Assembly (NCBI GenBank): GCA_964451375.1
Contig: CAYVIN010000005.1
Coordinates: 1 to 64,000 of the forward strand
Source of the DNA: JAGXQV01 sp964451375
GTDB taxonomy: Bacteria > Pseudomonadota > Gammaproteobacteria > Burkholderiales > Sulfuricellaceae
Reading direction: 5' to 3'
Length of the DNA stretch: 64,000 bases
The notes under the pieces were generated by a model, which saw only the letters and a program-made list of their open reading frames with translations, was not told the DNA's origin and searched no databases. The position numbers were made by a program, and so were the translations under genes. Below are positions 15,741-24,689 of this stretch, piece by piece (position 1 is the first letter of the stretch; every line of letters starts with the position of its first letter).

Positions 15741-16154
15741 TCAGGCGGCGGGAGCCGGGGCGGGGCTGTCGGGATTCATCAGCCGTTCGATTTCGGCTTT
15801 CAGAACGTGCATCTCGAAGGGTTTGCGGAGCATGGCGTCGGCGCGAAACAACGACGCCACTTCCAGTAATATGTCGGAAAATCCCTTGAAGTCGCCGGAA
15901 ATCGCGATGATGCGGGCTTTCGGGAATTCCCGCTTGATCTCCCGGATCAACTCCAGGCCGTCCTTTTCCGGCATGGAAATGTCGGTCAGCAGAATATCCG
16001 GGTGGCGGGAACGGTACAACTCGTGCCCGACCCTGCCGTTGTTGGCGCTGATCACGGTATAGCCGGACAGCTCCAGATATTCTTCGAGGAAAGAGCGAAA
16101 CTGGTTGTCGTCCTCCACGACCAGGATGGTGGCGGGGTTTGTTGCGTCGTTCAT
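15741..16154 (-). CDS. Single-domain response regulator (CheY-like)
   Basis: 137 aa from ATG 16154, which has GGAGA in front and overlaps the stop of the upstream HTH-receiver gene as ATGA. A longer frame to 16349 is only a shadow of that gene. The chain is one receiver domain: acidic pocket VVEDDN (E14-D16), phospho-Asp D58 (LLTDISMPEKDG), Thr/Ser switch (IAISGD) and Lys in LRKPFE; the C-terminus is a short Pro/Ala tail. No output domain, so it must act by binding or by relaying phosphate between the kinases of this block. Confidence 0.9.
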   Translation of the reverse strand: MNDATNPATILVVEDDNQFRSFLEEYLELSGYTVISANNGRVGHELYRSRHPDILLTDISMPEKDGLELIREIKREFPKARIIAISGDFKGFSDILLEVASLFRADAMLRKPFEMHVLKAEIERLMNPDSPAPAPAA

Positions 16155-16735
16155 GGTTTGTCTCCGGGGTTTTTTGTAAGGGGGCGCGCCTCGATGGCGG
16201 CCAGCAGGGCCGGGGCGTCGAGCGGCTTGGTGAAGCACAATTCCGCGCCCGCCGCGATGATCCGGGAAGTGTATTCCACGGTCGCGAAGCCGGTCATGGC
16301 GATGATGCGGATGTCCTGCGTCGCCGGGGTGGCGCGCAGATGTGCGCATACCTCGAAGCCATCCATGCCCGGCATCATCAAATCGAGGAGGATCAGGCCG
16401 GGGCGAAATATCTGCACCTTCTGGCCAGCCTCAAAACCGTTACGGGCGATTTCCACCGTACAGTTTTCCAGCGAAGTGTGGAGCAATTCATGTAAATACC
16501 CGGCGAGCTGGGTGTCGTCATCCACCACCAGAATCCGTGCCGCCGAAGCAGGGCGGTTGAAGCGCAGGCGGCGCTCGCGGGCGAATTCCTCTACGGCGTC
16601 GCGCGCGAAACGGCGGTGTCCGCCGGGCGTAGTGAGGGCCGCCAGCCAGCCTTTGTCCGCCCACTGGCGCACCGTGATGGGCGACACCATCAGCCATTCG
16701 GCCACTTCGGCGGGGGTGAGATAATCCTTTTGCAT
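16151..16735 (-). CDS. Excisionase/MerR-type HTH protein with C-terminal receiver domain
   Basis: 194 aa with an inverted architecture. Residues ~5-50 are an AlpA/MerR-like winged helix (LTPAEVAEWLMVSPITVRQWADKG...PGGHRRFARDAVEEF) and residues ~66-185 are a receiver (ILVVDDDTQ, phospho-Asp D118 in LLDLMMPGMDG, MTG, TKPLD). Ordinary response regulators have the receiver first. The start codon has no Shine-Dalgarno, and a 9-bp TCGA repeat series starts 6 bp upstream, so the message may be leaderless or the true promoter may overlap. The protein is a good candidate for reading that repeat. It is coupled to the single-domain receiver gene. Confidence 0.88.
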   Translation of the reverse strand: MQKDYLTPAEVAEWLMVSPITVRQWADKGWLAALTTPGGHRRFARDAVEEFARERRLRFNRPASAARILVVDDDTQLAGYLHELLHTSLENCTVEIARNGFEAGQKVQIFRPGLILLDLMMPGMDGFEVCAHLRATPATQDIRIIAMTGFATVEYTSRIIAAGAELCFTKPLDAPALLAAIEARPLTKNPGDKP

Positions 16736-16743
16736 GGAAGAGA

Positions 16744-16779
16744 TCGATTATATCGAATATATCGATTTAATCGATTTTT
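16744..16779 (-). promoter_or_regulatory. Four 9-bp TCGA direct repeats next to the HTH-receiver start
   Basis: TCGA occurs at 16744, 16753, 16762 and 16771, exactly 9 bp apart, in AT-rich context (TCGATTATA, TCGAATATA, TCGATTTAA, TCGATTTTT). The series begins nine bases before the start codon on the minus strand. Likely operator of the adjacent HTH protein. Confidence 0.55.
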
Positions 16780-16813
16780 GGTGTTGGGGTCAAGCCGTTT
16801 GGTGGCGTTGTCC

Positions 16814-16988
16814 AGGGCAATCGCACTATATGGAAGAAAGACGGATTTCATGCTTCGACCAACCCGCCTCCCCCTTTGGAAAAGGGGGATTGAGGGGGAT
16901 TTCAGCGGTGGCGGCAATTCCACCTTGGGCGAAATCCCCCCTAACCCCCCTTTTTCAAAGGGGGGGAACGATATAGTGCGATTGCCCT
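16814..16988. mobile_element. MITE-like element B (175 bp) with flanking direct repeats
   Basis: Perfect 18-bp terminal inverted repeats AGGGCAATCGCACTATAT. Inside are two GGGGGAT/ATCCCCC stems of a type often seen as intergenic repeats. The element is flanked by near-identical 11-mers, GTGGCGTTGTC (16802-16812) and GTGGCATTGTC (16989-16999), which look like a target duplication with one change. No open frame. Confidence 0.7.
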
Positions 16989-17184
16989 GTGGCATTGTCA
17001 GACCCGGAAAATCTTCGTGGTGGGCGCGACCGCAACGGATAACGATTTTCCTTTTGATCCCGAAGCGGGTGTCGCCGGCAAAACACCGAGGTTATACGTC
17101 GTCATCCCAGTCTATGGCGCTCCCCTATTCCGGGCTTCGCCGGTCTTGAGGTTTCTGATAAAGCCCTTTTTTTCCTGTTTGAAG

Positions 17185-19239
17185 TCAGGACTGGTTGGGC
17201 GGGATATCAAGCGACTCGGCCAGCGGCAAAGAAAGGAATGCTTCCGCTCCGCCTTCGATATTCCTTATGGCAATGTCTCCCCCCATGTTTTTCATGATCA
17301 TTTTCGACATATACAAACCGACGCCCGAACCGCTTTCCTTGGTGGTGAAATACGGGTCGAATACTTTTGGCAGGACTTCAGGAGGAATGCCGCCGCCGTT
17401 GTCGCGGATCGTAACCGTCGCCACGCTGTCATTTTTGCCGATTTCGATGTGGATTGCCCCGGTCTGATTCCCGGCGGTGATGGCTTCTTTTGCGTTGGTC
17501 AGGGCGTTTAGCGTGACTTGCGCGAATTCGTTGGGATAGCCGAAAACGATACACGGCTCGCCGCCGCCTTCCTGACAGATTTGGATGCCGTGGACGGCGA
17601 AGCTGTCCTTGACCAACCGGATCGCGTCTTCCACTGAATCGTTGACCAGGAAAAATTCCTTTTCCCGGTTGGGCAGGAAGAAATTGCGGAAATCGTCGAT
17701 GGTAGTGGACATCCCGTGAATCAGGCGCTGCCCGGTCTTGACCTCGCCGTCCAGATATTCCCCGGTCAGTTCGTTGTAGTCGTAGGCGTCCTTGATGTTG
17801 GATAGGAGCAAGGTCAGCGCGTTGATGGGTTGCCGCCATTGATGGGCGATGTTGTGGATCATTTCCCCCATCGCCGCCAGGCGCGACTGCTGGATCATCA
17901 TCCGTTCCTGCGACATGTTTTTGCCGACTTCTTCCCGTACCCGCTGTTCCAGTTCCTGGTTAAGCTGCTGCAAGGCCAATTCCGCTTCACGGCGCGCGGT
18001 GATGTTTTCCTTGACGGCGAGAATGTTGGCGATTTCCCCCTTTTCGTTGCGAATCGGGCTGATCGTGGCGGACTCCCAATACAGCGAGCCATCCTTGCAC
18101 TTATTGTGGAACTCTCCATGCCATTCGTGGCCGGCCAGGACGGTCTCCCACATGCGCCGGTATTCCTCGTCGCCGGTGTGGCCGGATTTCAGAATACGCG
18201 GGTTTTTCCCCTTGGCTTCTTCCAGGGTATAGCCGGTGGTTTCGCTGAATTTTGGATTGACATATTCGATGTTGCCGGCGATGTCGGTAATCACTACGGT
18301 ATTGGCGCTTTGTTCCACGGCGCGGGCGAACTTGCGCAACGCCTCCTCGCTGCGGTTGCGCTCGGAGATATAGGTCGCCAGCGCCATCCCGGACAGGGAA
18401 AGGATCACCATGTAGAACCAGAAATTCGCCAGTTGGGTTTTTGTCATGTCGTCGGCGAAAAAACCGGTACCCTGCACCACCCCGGTCAGCGCCTGAATCG
18501 CCACCATCAGCACCAGAAACACGACACCGTGGGTTCCCAGTCTGACCGCGGTCCAGGTGACCAAAAGGTACATCCAGTAACCCCGTGCTACTGCGCCCAG
18601 CGTATCGTAAAACCAATTCAGGAAGATCACCTGGCCGATCAGGAACGTCAGCCCTAACACCAGCACAATTTCGACAAGCCGTTGGGGCTTGAACCAGTCC
18701 GTAGGAATTTGCCGCCACACCAGCATAATCGGAGTAACCAACACGACGCCGATGGCGTCGCCCATCCACCAATGAAGCAAACTGCGCACATAGCTGTCTG
18801 CGGGTAGAAATCCGGTAATCCACAGGGTAGCGCTACCGCAGACAGCACTGACTCCGGACGCAAAAAAACCGGCCAGCACGATCAGACGCAGGTAATCTCG
18901 CAGAGACTGGAAGCGTGAATCGAACTTGCCGTCACGGGTGAGCAGCCAGGCCCCGGCAAGGGCTTCCAGGGTGTTGCCTGCGGCAATCAGGAGCGCCGTT
19001 CCCGGCGTGAGCACGTTTGCGTTCGCCAGGAAAGCGCCGAGGAATACCCCTGCGGCATAACGTTTTCCACCCAACAGGACTGCTGCCAGAGCCAGCCCGC
19101 TTGACGGCCAGACTACGCTGATGACGCCGTTGACCGAGAAATGCGCCAGAACAAGCCTGGAGAGCAGCGCATAAAGCACCGCTACCCCGAATATTCTAAG
19201 CAGGGTGGCGAGGTGTCCGAGGGGGGGGGATGAGGTCAT
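17185..19239 (-). CDS. MASE1-PAS sensor histidine kinase
   Basis: 684 aa. Residues ~10-295 are a MASE1 integral-membrane sensor of about eight helices (ISVVWPSSGLALAAVLLGG, GNTLEALAGAWLL, WWMGDAIGVVLVTPI). A PAS domain follows (~305-415: DIAGNIEYVNPKFSETTGY, PRILKSGHT), then a short coiled segment and a kinase core with His 466 (NIAHQWRQPINALTLLL) and ATPase motifs NALTNAKEAI, DNGGGIP and GSGVGLYMSK. The HQWRQP core is the same subtype as in the next gene upstream, 21 bp away, so both belong to one operon. No receiver is attached; the free receiver and HTH-receiver proteins downstream are plausible partners. Confidence 0.9.
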   Translation of the reverse strand: MTSSPPLGHLATLLRIFGVAVLYALLSRLVLAHFSVNGVISVVWPSSGLALAAVLLGGKRYAAGVFLGAFLANANVLTPGTALLIAAGNTLEALAGAWLLTRDGKFDSRFQSLRDYLRLIVLAGFFASGVSAVCGSATLWITGFLPADSYVRSLLHWWMGDAIGVVLVTPIMLVWRQIPTDWFKPQRLVEIVLVLGLTFLIGQVIFLNWFYDTLGAVARGYWMYLLVTWTAVRLGTHGVVFLVLMVAIQALTGVVQGTGFFADDMTKTQLANFWFYMVILSLSGMALATYISERNRSEEALRKFARAVEQSANTVVITDIAGNIEYVNPKFSETTGYTLEEAKGKNPRILKSGHTGDEEYRRMWETVLAGHEWHGEFHNKCKDGSLYWESATISPIRNEKGEIANILAVKENITARREAELALQQLNQELEQRVREEVGKNMSQERMMIQQSRLAAMGEMIHNIAHQWRQPINALTLLLSNIKDAYDYNELTGEYLDGEVKTGQRLIHGMSTTIDDFRNFFLPNREKEFFLVNDSVEDAIRLVKDSFAVHGIQICQEGGGEPCIVFGYPNEFAQVTLNALTNAKEAITAGNQTGAIHIEIGKNDSVATVTIRDNGGGIPPEVLPKVFDPYFTTKESGSGVGLYMSKMIMKNMGGDIAIRNIEGGAEAFLSLPLAESLDIPPNQS

Positions 19240-19260
19240 TTTTCGGGAAATGGAAAAGCG

Positions 19261-22239
19261 TTAAGCCAAACAAGAGGCTTGTGAAGTTGCCGCAGGTGGA
19301 ATCGATAAGGTGAATTCCACCCCGTCTTGGGTATTGTGCGCTTCGATATTCCCGTCCATGTGGCTCATAATCATCTTGGACATGTAGAGGCCAATGCCAG
19401 TGCCTTTTTCCTTGGTGGTGAAATAGGGGTCGAAGATTTTCGGCAGGATGTTGCCCGGAATGCCGCCAGCATTGTCACCGACGACGATATCCACCCGGTT
19501 TTCGCGTTGAAACAGGCTGATTTCGACTTTTCCATTCTTGATGTTTTTTTCCAGCAGCGCGTCCTTGGCATTGGACAGGATGTTCAACAACACCTGGGAA
19601 AACTCATTGGGAAAGCCGTTTGCCTGGATATCTTCGGACGCGTTAACGATGATGGCGATATTGTGATTCCGGTAGCTGGTGCTGACGATCTGGATGGTGT
19701 CTTCGATGGCTTTGACGAGACTGAAATTCTGCCTTGTTTTGTTCGGTTTGAAAAAGTTGCGGAAATCATCAATGGTGACAGACATTTGCTGAACCAGTTG
19801 TTGTCCCTTTTCGGTACTTTTGTCGATCAGCGCGGTGTCGAGTTCGTGAAAGTCGTTGGCGTCCTTGATATTGGCCAGCAACAAACCCAACGCATTGAGC
19901 GGTTGCCGCCACTGGTGGGCAATGTTGCCGATCATTTCGCCCATTGCTGCGAAGCGCGACTGCTGGATGAGCAGGTGTTCCTGCTCCAGATTCTGGGCGA
20001 TGCCTTCCTGAACGCGCCGTTCCAGGGTTTCGTTAAGTGTTTTCAGCGTTTCCTCGGTACGCTTGCGGGCGGAGATGTCGCGGGTGACGGCCAGATGTAC
20101 AGTTTTGCCGTTGTCCTGCATGGGTACGGCGTGGGTTTCCAGCCAGCGGCGTCCGCCCTTGAGTCCGAGGACTTCGAATTCCATTTGCACGGTTTCACCG
20201 GCGAGCACCCGTTCATGCATGGCCGCAAATGCCGCGCGGTATTCGGGGGCGATGACATCCAACACCGGGCATCCCGCCACCTGTTGCAGCGAGTCGGCTT
20301 CGATCATTTCCAGTCCTGCCGGATTCATCTGCAATAGACGCCCCTGCGCATCCACGATTTTGATGCACTCGGGTTCATTCATGACGATGGTTCTGAGGTG
20401 AGCCTCGCTTTCGACCAACTTGTTTTCCGCGTCCTTGCGTTCGGTGATGTCAATGGCAAAGATGGCTATCGCCTTGCCTTTCCCTTCCGCGTCCAGCACC
20501 GGGTAATAAAAGATCGAATAAGCGCGGTCAGCGCGGCAATCCTCGATATGCCGGCTAGCGCCGCTGGCGATGACTTCCGCCATCACGGCTTTGCGGCTTT
20601 GCGCCACATCTTCCGGGATAAAGTCGAAGATATTCCGGCCTGCCAGTTCGGCGGGTTCCTTTCCAAAACGATGGGCTGCGGTGGGATTGATGACCTGAAC
20701 CACACCTTCCCGGTCGAGCAGCAGAATGCTCTCGGTAATGGCGTTGAGGATGGCGTCCAGTTGTTCGTTGTCGCGCCGTAGCTCTTCTTCATAATATTTG
20801 CGTTGGGTGATGTCCTGGAACGTCACCACCGAGCCGGCGATTTTTCCCTGTTCGACGATGGGTGAGGAAATTACCGACACCGGCAGCGCTGTACCGTCCT
20901 TGCACCAGAATATTTCACTATCCGAGTGATACATCTTGCCGGAGTTGATGACCTTGCCGATTTCGCAGGCGTCTTCAGGGCAGTGTGTCCCGTCGGCCAG
21001 GTGATGGTGGAAAAGAGTGTGGGCATTTTGTCCTTTCAATTCTTCGTGCGTCCATCCCAGGAGACGGCTGAGCGTGGGGTTGGCGAAGACGATTCGGCCA
21101 TACTGATCCAGTACGTAAAGTCCTTCGCCAAGCGTGACGGCAATTTCCGACATCAGCTTTTGTTCTTGTTGGCGGGTTCCCAGAGAATGCGCCAGATAGC
21201 CGCAGCCCAGCCCAATCAGGGCTATAGTTCCAAGAAACAGGGAATAAGTCACGGGATACTGGTTGCTGCTCCAGCCCGGAATCAGCTCGGGCGGCGTGTG
21301 GGAGACGATTTTCCAGGAATATTCGTCAGCCGACAGCGCCTGTTGGCTACTTCCGGTGGGTAATGCAGAGCCGGTTGATGAATGATGTTGGGGAAGCAGT
21401 GGGTAGATGGTGGTGAAAACGAATAATCCCTGGGGCGTTTGCAGGCTTCCCCGCTCCTGAGTCGAGATGGATTTCCATACGTCCGGGAAACGGTTGGCGA
21501 AGGAGCGCTGGTTCTTGAACATGAAGCCCCACTCGTCTTCCGCTTTCGGCCCGCTTAACCAGTATCCCTCGCGATTGAGCAAGGAGATTGCATCACCATC
21601 CTTTGCCGAAATTTTCTTGAAGTTCTGCAACAGTCTGTTGCCGTAGTAATTCAGTAGCACGATGCCACGTTTACGTCCTGCGCTATCGAAAACGGGGGTG
21701 CCGAAACGGATCATCGGTTTGAAGGGGCGCTCAATCTGATTGTGCTCAACATTCAGATCCAGCGGGGAAACAAAGACTTCACCTCGATTCAGTTTGAGCG
21801 TGTCCTTGAAGAAATAGCGCCCCGCCTTGCTTTGCAGGGCGTTTCCGGCCACGTTGACGGGAACGCCGTTTTCGAGGTTGACCCGGAATATTTCCATTCC
21901 ATCGGCATCCAGATAACGCACTTGATCGTAAATCCGCCGCTCTTTCGCCCAATCCGAAAAAGTTTGCACAACATCCCCGCGATTTGCCGTGGCGCCGCCG
22001 TCGAGGTAGCGCGTCAAGGCGAGATTGTTGGCGAGCAATTTCAAGTCGGCGGTGATCGATTCAAATTCGACGGAGATGATGTTGGCGGAGATATCTATTT
22101 GCTCGGCCTCCCGGTTTTCCAATGTGGCGAGCCGATACTTGATGTCCGGATAAATGGCGCTGAAAGCAACGAGGAGCAGAATGCCCGACGACGGAATGAA
22201 TAGCTTCAGGAAACGTATGAGGTTAGGTGGGATTTTCAT
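19261..22239 (-). CDS. Multi-PAS membrane sensor histidine kinase
   Basis: 992 aa. TM1 ~14-32; a large periplasmic double-Cache-like sensor (~35-325) with RYLDADGMEIFRVN and VFVSPLDLNVE, typical of dCache proteins; TM2 ~330-352; three PAS domains (~366-478, ~490-600 and ~608-725, each ending FQDIT, AIDITERK or TRDISARK); then a kinase core with His 775 (NIAHQWRQPLNALGLLL), NILSNAKDALLEK and GTGIGLYMSK. The G1 box reads DNAGG rather than DNGGG. It is the first gene of the sensor block. Size and modular order are normal for the family; its signal is unknown. Confidence 0.9.
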   Translation of the reverse strand: MKIPPNLIRFLKLFIPSSGILLLVAFSAIYPDIKYRLATLENREAEQIDISANIISVEFESITADLKLLANNLALTRYLDGGATANRGDVVQTFSDWAKERRIYDQVRYLDADGMEIFRVNLENGVPVNVAGNALQSKAGRYFFKDTLKLNRGEVFVSPLDLNVEHNQIERPFKPMIRFGTPVFDSAGRKRGIVLLNYYGNRLLQNFKKISAKDGDAISLLNREGYWLSGPKAEDEWGFMFKNQRSFANRFPDVWKSISTQERGSLQTPQGLFVFTTIYPLLPQHHSSTGSALPTGSSQQALSADEYSWKIVSHTPPELIPGWSSNQYPVTYSLFLGTIALIGLGCGYLAHSLGTRQQEQKLMSEIAVTLGEGLYVLDQYGRIVFANPTLSRLLGWTHEELKGQNAHTLFHHHLADGTHCPEDACEIGKVINSGKMYHSDSEIFWCKDGTALPVSVISSPIVEQGKIAGSVVTFQDITQRKYYEEELRRDNEQLDAILNAITESILLLDREGVVQVINPTAAHRFGKEPAELAGRNIFDFIPEDVAQSRKAVMAEVIASGASRHIEDCRADRAYSIFYYPVLDAEGKGKAIAIFAIDITERKDAENKLVESEAHLRTIVMNEPECIKIVDAQGRLLQMNPAGLEMIEADSLQQVAGCPVLDVIAPEYRAAFAAMHERVLAGETVQMEFEVLGLKGGRRWLETHAVPMQDNGKTVHLAVTRDISARKRTEETLKTLNETLERRVQEGIAQNLEQEHLLIQQSRFAAMGEMIGNIAHQWRQPLNALGLLLANIKDANDFHELDTALIDKSTEKGQQLVQQMSVTIDDFRNFFKPNKTRQNFSLVKAIEDTIQIVSTSYRNHNIAIIVNASEDIQANGFPNEFSQVLLNILSNAKDALLEKNIKNGKVEISLFQRENRVDIVVGDNAGGIPGNILPKIFDPYFTTKEKGTGIGLYMSKMIMSHMDGNIEAHNTQDGVEFTLSIPPAATSQASCLA

Positions 22240-22388
22240 GGTTGTTTCTCAGAGCCAAAAGGTCGGATATCCCGATATGGGATGCCAAGGCGGCCTGTTT
22301 CGATTTCGTTTCAGTGTAGGTGGGTTTGGGGTACGTGGCAAATATTCGCCGGTTCGACAAAGCGCGTCACAGTTGGCTGGTCAAGGCG

Positions 22389-23525
22389 TCACAGTTTCAG
22401 CTTCCACGCCGCCAATCCCCACGCCAGCAGCGCGCACAGCGCGGCAAGGGTGAAGGTTAGCGAGGCCCCAAGGGAATCCCATATCGCGCCCGAATACAGA
22501 CCGCCGAGGGTGCCGCCGGCGCCGTAGGTGACGCTGTTGTAGAGCGCCTGGCCGCGCGACTGGTGTTTGCCGCGAAAGAAGCGATGCACCATTTCCACCG
22601 CCGCCGAGTGGTAGACGCCGAAGGTGACGGCGTGGAGGAACTGGGCGGCGATGATCACGGCGACCGATTCGACGCCCCAGCCTATCATCAGGAAGCGCAG
22701 CACCGCGCCGCCGAAGCTCGCCAGCAACATCCCGCGCAGGCCGAAGATACGGGTGAGGAAGGGGATTACCAGGAATATCCCGATTTCGGTGATCACGCCC
22801 AGCGACCACAGCAGGCCCACGCTGCTTTTGCTGTAGCCGTGATCGACCAGGTAAATCGAGTAGAAGGTGTAATACGGCCCATGCGCCGCCGCCATCAGGA
22901 AGCCGCCGACAAAAAACGCCAGCACCGCCGGGTTGCGCAGCACATGCCAGATTGGCACGTCGTCGCTGGCGTGGGACGTGACGGCGGCTTCCGGGATGTA
23001 GCGGGAGAGCACCATCAATCCGATCATCAGGCCGAGGATGGCCCACAGCAGGGTGCGTATCGGCAAAAAATCGAACAGATAACCCAGCCCGATCACCGTG
23101 ACGATGAAGCCGACCGAGCCCCACAGGCGGATGCGTCCGTATTTGGCGGTTTTGTTGCCCAGATGGGTGAGGGTGGTGGCTTCCACCAGCGGCAGCGAGG
23201 CGCTCCAGAAAAAACTCACCAGCGACATCACCAGAAACAGCCACCAGAAACTGGTGACGAAAAACATCCCGAGAAAGGTCAGCAGGCTCAGGGTGGCGGC
23301 GGCCTGCACGATCACCACGCGCCGCCCCAGGTGGTCGGCGAGCCAGCCCCAGGCGTTGGGCGCGAATATCCGGGTGATCTGGAACAGCGACATCAAGACG
23401 CCGATTTCAAAGGCGTTGAATTCCAGCGATTTGAGATACAGCCCCCAGAATGGGGCCATCGCGCCGACGAAGGCGAAGTAAAAGAAATAAAAACCGGACA
23501 GACGCCAGTAGGGGAGGCCGGGCAT
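22389..23525 (-). CDS. MFS transporter of the HcaT/MFS_1-like type
   Basis: 378 aa, twelve predicted transmembrane helices, inner membrane. YWRLSGFYFFYFAFVGAMAPFWGLYLKSL at the start, PNAWGWLADHLGRR as the loop 2-3 motif and YGRIRLWGSVGFI are typical of the HcaT (phenylpropionate) / nucleoside-like permease group. Many betaproteobacteria carry this gene as a stand-alone carrier of unknown substrate. The neighbours give no clue to a ligand. A 149-bp gap separates it from the multi-PAS kinase gene, which starts on the same strand downstream. Confidence 0.82.
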   Translation of the reverse strand: MPGLPYWRLSGFYFFYFAFVGAMAPFWGLYLKSLEFNAFEIGVLMSLFQITRIFAPNAWGWLADHLGRRVVIVQAAATLSLLTFLGMFFVTSFWWLFLVMSLVSFFWSASLPLVEATTLTHLGNKTAKYGRIRLWGSVGFIVTVIGLGYLFDFLPIRTLLWAILGLMIGLMVLSRYIPEAAVTSHASDDVPIWHVLRNPAVLAFFVGGFLMAAAHGPYYTFYSIYLVDHGYSKSSVGLLWSLGVITEIGIFLVIPFLTRIFGLRGMLLASFGGAVLRFLMIGWGVESVAVIIAAQFLHAVTFGVYHSAAVEMVHRFFRGKHQSRGQALYNSVTYGAGGTLGGLYSGAIWDSLGASLTFTLAALCALLAWGLAAWKLKL

Positions 23526-23827
23526 GTCAGGGATTTTTCCGGTCAGCCGGGAAGAGAATAGGGTGGGGCGTCATGTTGTTAAATTACGCTTTCGACCGAT
23601 GCGGGTGGGAGCGCCGGCATCCTGCCGGCAGGCCGGCGAGACGCCGGCGCTCCCAGGCAAAGTCCGACCGACATGCTTAACTCGGTGACATGGCGGTAGA
23701 GCGGAATGGTTGCGTGAAGCAGGGTGGGGGTTGCCAGCCCCTCCCGCCACAGGTTATCCCGTTCCTGTCCGGCGGACAGGTGCGGGCGGCTTTTCCTAAA
23801 CCTCATGGCGGGTTAGCTGGCGCAGGC
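23526..23827. other. Intergenic region with one repeat element
   Basis: 302 bp upstream of the MFS gene and downstream of the YdcH-like gene. Apart from the palindrome at 23607-23654 I see only a CTGTCCGGCGGACAG inverted repeat (about 23767-23781) that could be a terminator stem without a T-tract. Confidence 0.5.
23607..23654. repeat. Dispersed GC-rich palindrome, copy 4
   Basis: Complete copy with arms GGGAGCGCCGGC / GCCGGCGCTCCC, and the central CTGCCGGCAG also self-complementary. Confidence 0.85.
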
Positions 23828-24082
23828 TCAATGAGCCTTGCCGTTTCCGTTGCGCAGGATGGCGTAAATCTCGTCTTTCAGATGGACGCGCTTTTTCTTC
23901 AGGTCTTCGGCGTAAACGTCGGAAGTCGGCTGGATATCCAGCTCGATGCGGCGGATTTCCTTTTCGGCTTCGTCGTAGTCGCGGAACAGCTTGGCGAAAT
24001 GGGCGTTGCTGACTTTCAGATCGTGAATCACATCCTTGAACTCGGGAAATTCATGAGCCAGATCGTGGTGTTCGAGTTCCAT
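23828..24082 (-). CDS. YdcH family (DUF465) small protein
   Basis: 84 aa, highly charged and helical: HHDLAHEFPEFKDVIHDLKVSNAHFAKLFRDYDEAEKEIRRIE...KKKRVHLKDEIYAIL. The HEFPE...F.KL..Y...D.EI.R.E pattern followed by LKK.R..LKDEI is the DUF465 signature of a short antiparallel coiled-coil. No function is established for the family. A GGAACG-type ribosome site precedes ATG 24082. The Uma2 gene ends 12 bp upstream. Confidence 0.9.
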   Translation of the reverse strand: MELEHHDLAHEFPEFKDVIHDLKVSNAHFAKLFRDYDEAEKEIRRIELDIQPTSDVYAEDLKKKRVHLKDEIYAILRNGNGKAH

Positions 24083-24094
24083 AGGCGTTCCTTT

Positions 24095-24670
24095 CTATTG
24101 AGTGAGTAATTCAGTGTCCTGATACGCCGATTCCAGCGGGAAAGTCAGGCCCAGACTATGCAAGGTCACGGTTTCGCCGGCCAGGTAGGGACGCAGTATC
24201 CACTCGCCGCCGTCGGCGCGCCGGTAACATTCGATGCTCAATTGTTCGGCGTCCACCAGCACGTATTCCTGGAGACTCGCCAACTGGCGGTAGGCGGCGA
24301 ACTTGCGGTCGCGGTCGTAAAGCGCGGTGGAGGGCGAGAGTATTTCGACGACCAGCACCGGCTCACGTTTTTCGTATTGGTTTTGCCGGTCGGCCTCAGA
24401 GCAGGTCACCATCACGTCAGGGTAGAAATAACAATTGGCGGCTTCGACGCGCAGCTTGATGTCGATAGCGTGTACCTTGCACGGGCCGCCGCGCAGATGT
24501 TCGCGAAATAACGACGCTAGATTGAGGTTGATGTCATTATGCGTGGTGCCGGCCCCGCTCATCAAAAACACCTCGCCATCCACATATTCATGGCGTTCCT
24601 GAGAGGCCATCTCCATTTCCAGATAGGCTTCGGGTGTCACGTAATCTTCCTTGCGCAGCGCGTAACCCAT
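24095..24670 (-). CDS. Uma2 family (DUF820, restriction-endonuclease-like fold) protein, paralogue 1
   Basis: 191 aa. It contains the PD-(D/E)XK-like core of the family: YVDGEVF, YPDVMVTC (the metal Asp), PVLVVEILSPSTALYDRDRKFAAYRQL and EYVLVDAEQLSIECYRR. The family is abundant in cyanobacteria and sporadic elsewhere and has no proven role. The next gene (24690-25280) is a close copy in tandem. Divergence is concentrated in residues ~37-75. GGAGAAAG precedes the start. Confidence 0.88.
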   Translation of the reverse strand: MGYALRKEDYVTPEAYLEMEMASQERHEYVDGEVFLMSGAGTTHNDINLNLASLFREHLRGGPCKVHAIDIKLRVEAANCYFYPDVMVTCSEADRQNQYEKREPVLVVEILSPSTALYDRDRKFAAYRQLASLQEYVLVDAEQLSIECYRRADGGEWILRPYLAGETVTLHSLGLTFPLESAYQDTELLTQ

Positions 24671-24689
24671 GACTTTCTCCTGAAAGGAA

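Larger units (their letters stand above)
16736..17184. other. Intergenic region between HTH-receiver gene and MASE1 kinase
   Basis: 449 bp without a gene. It holds the TCGA repeat series (16744-16779), one MITE-like element with flanking direct repeats (16814-16988) and about 195 bp of unassigned sequence downstream of the MASE1 kinase stop codon. Confidence 0.6.

Noticed and set aside
15741..16349. 202-aa response regulator starting at 16349
   Set aside because: The first 65 residues are a frame-shifted shadow of the HTH-receiver gene; ATG 16154 has a ribosome site.
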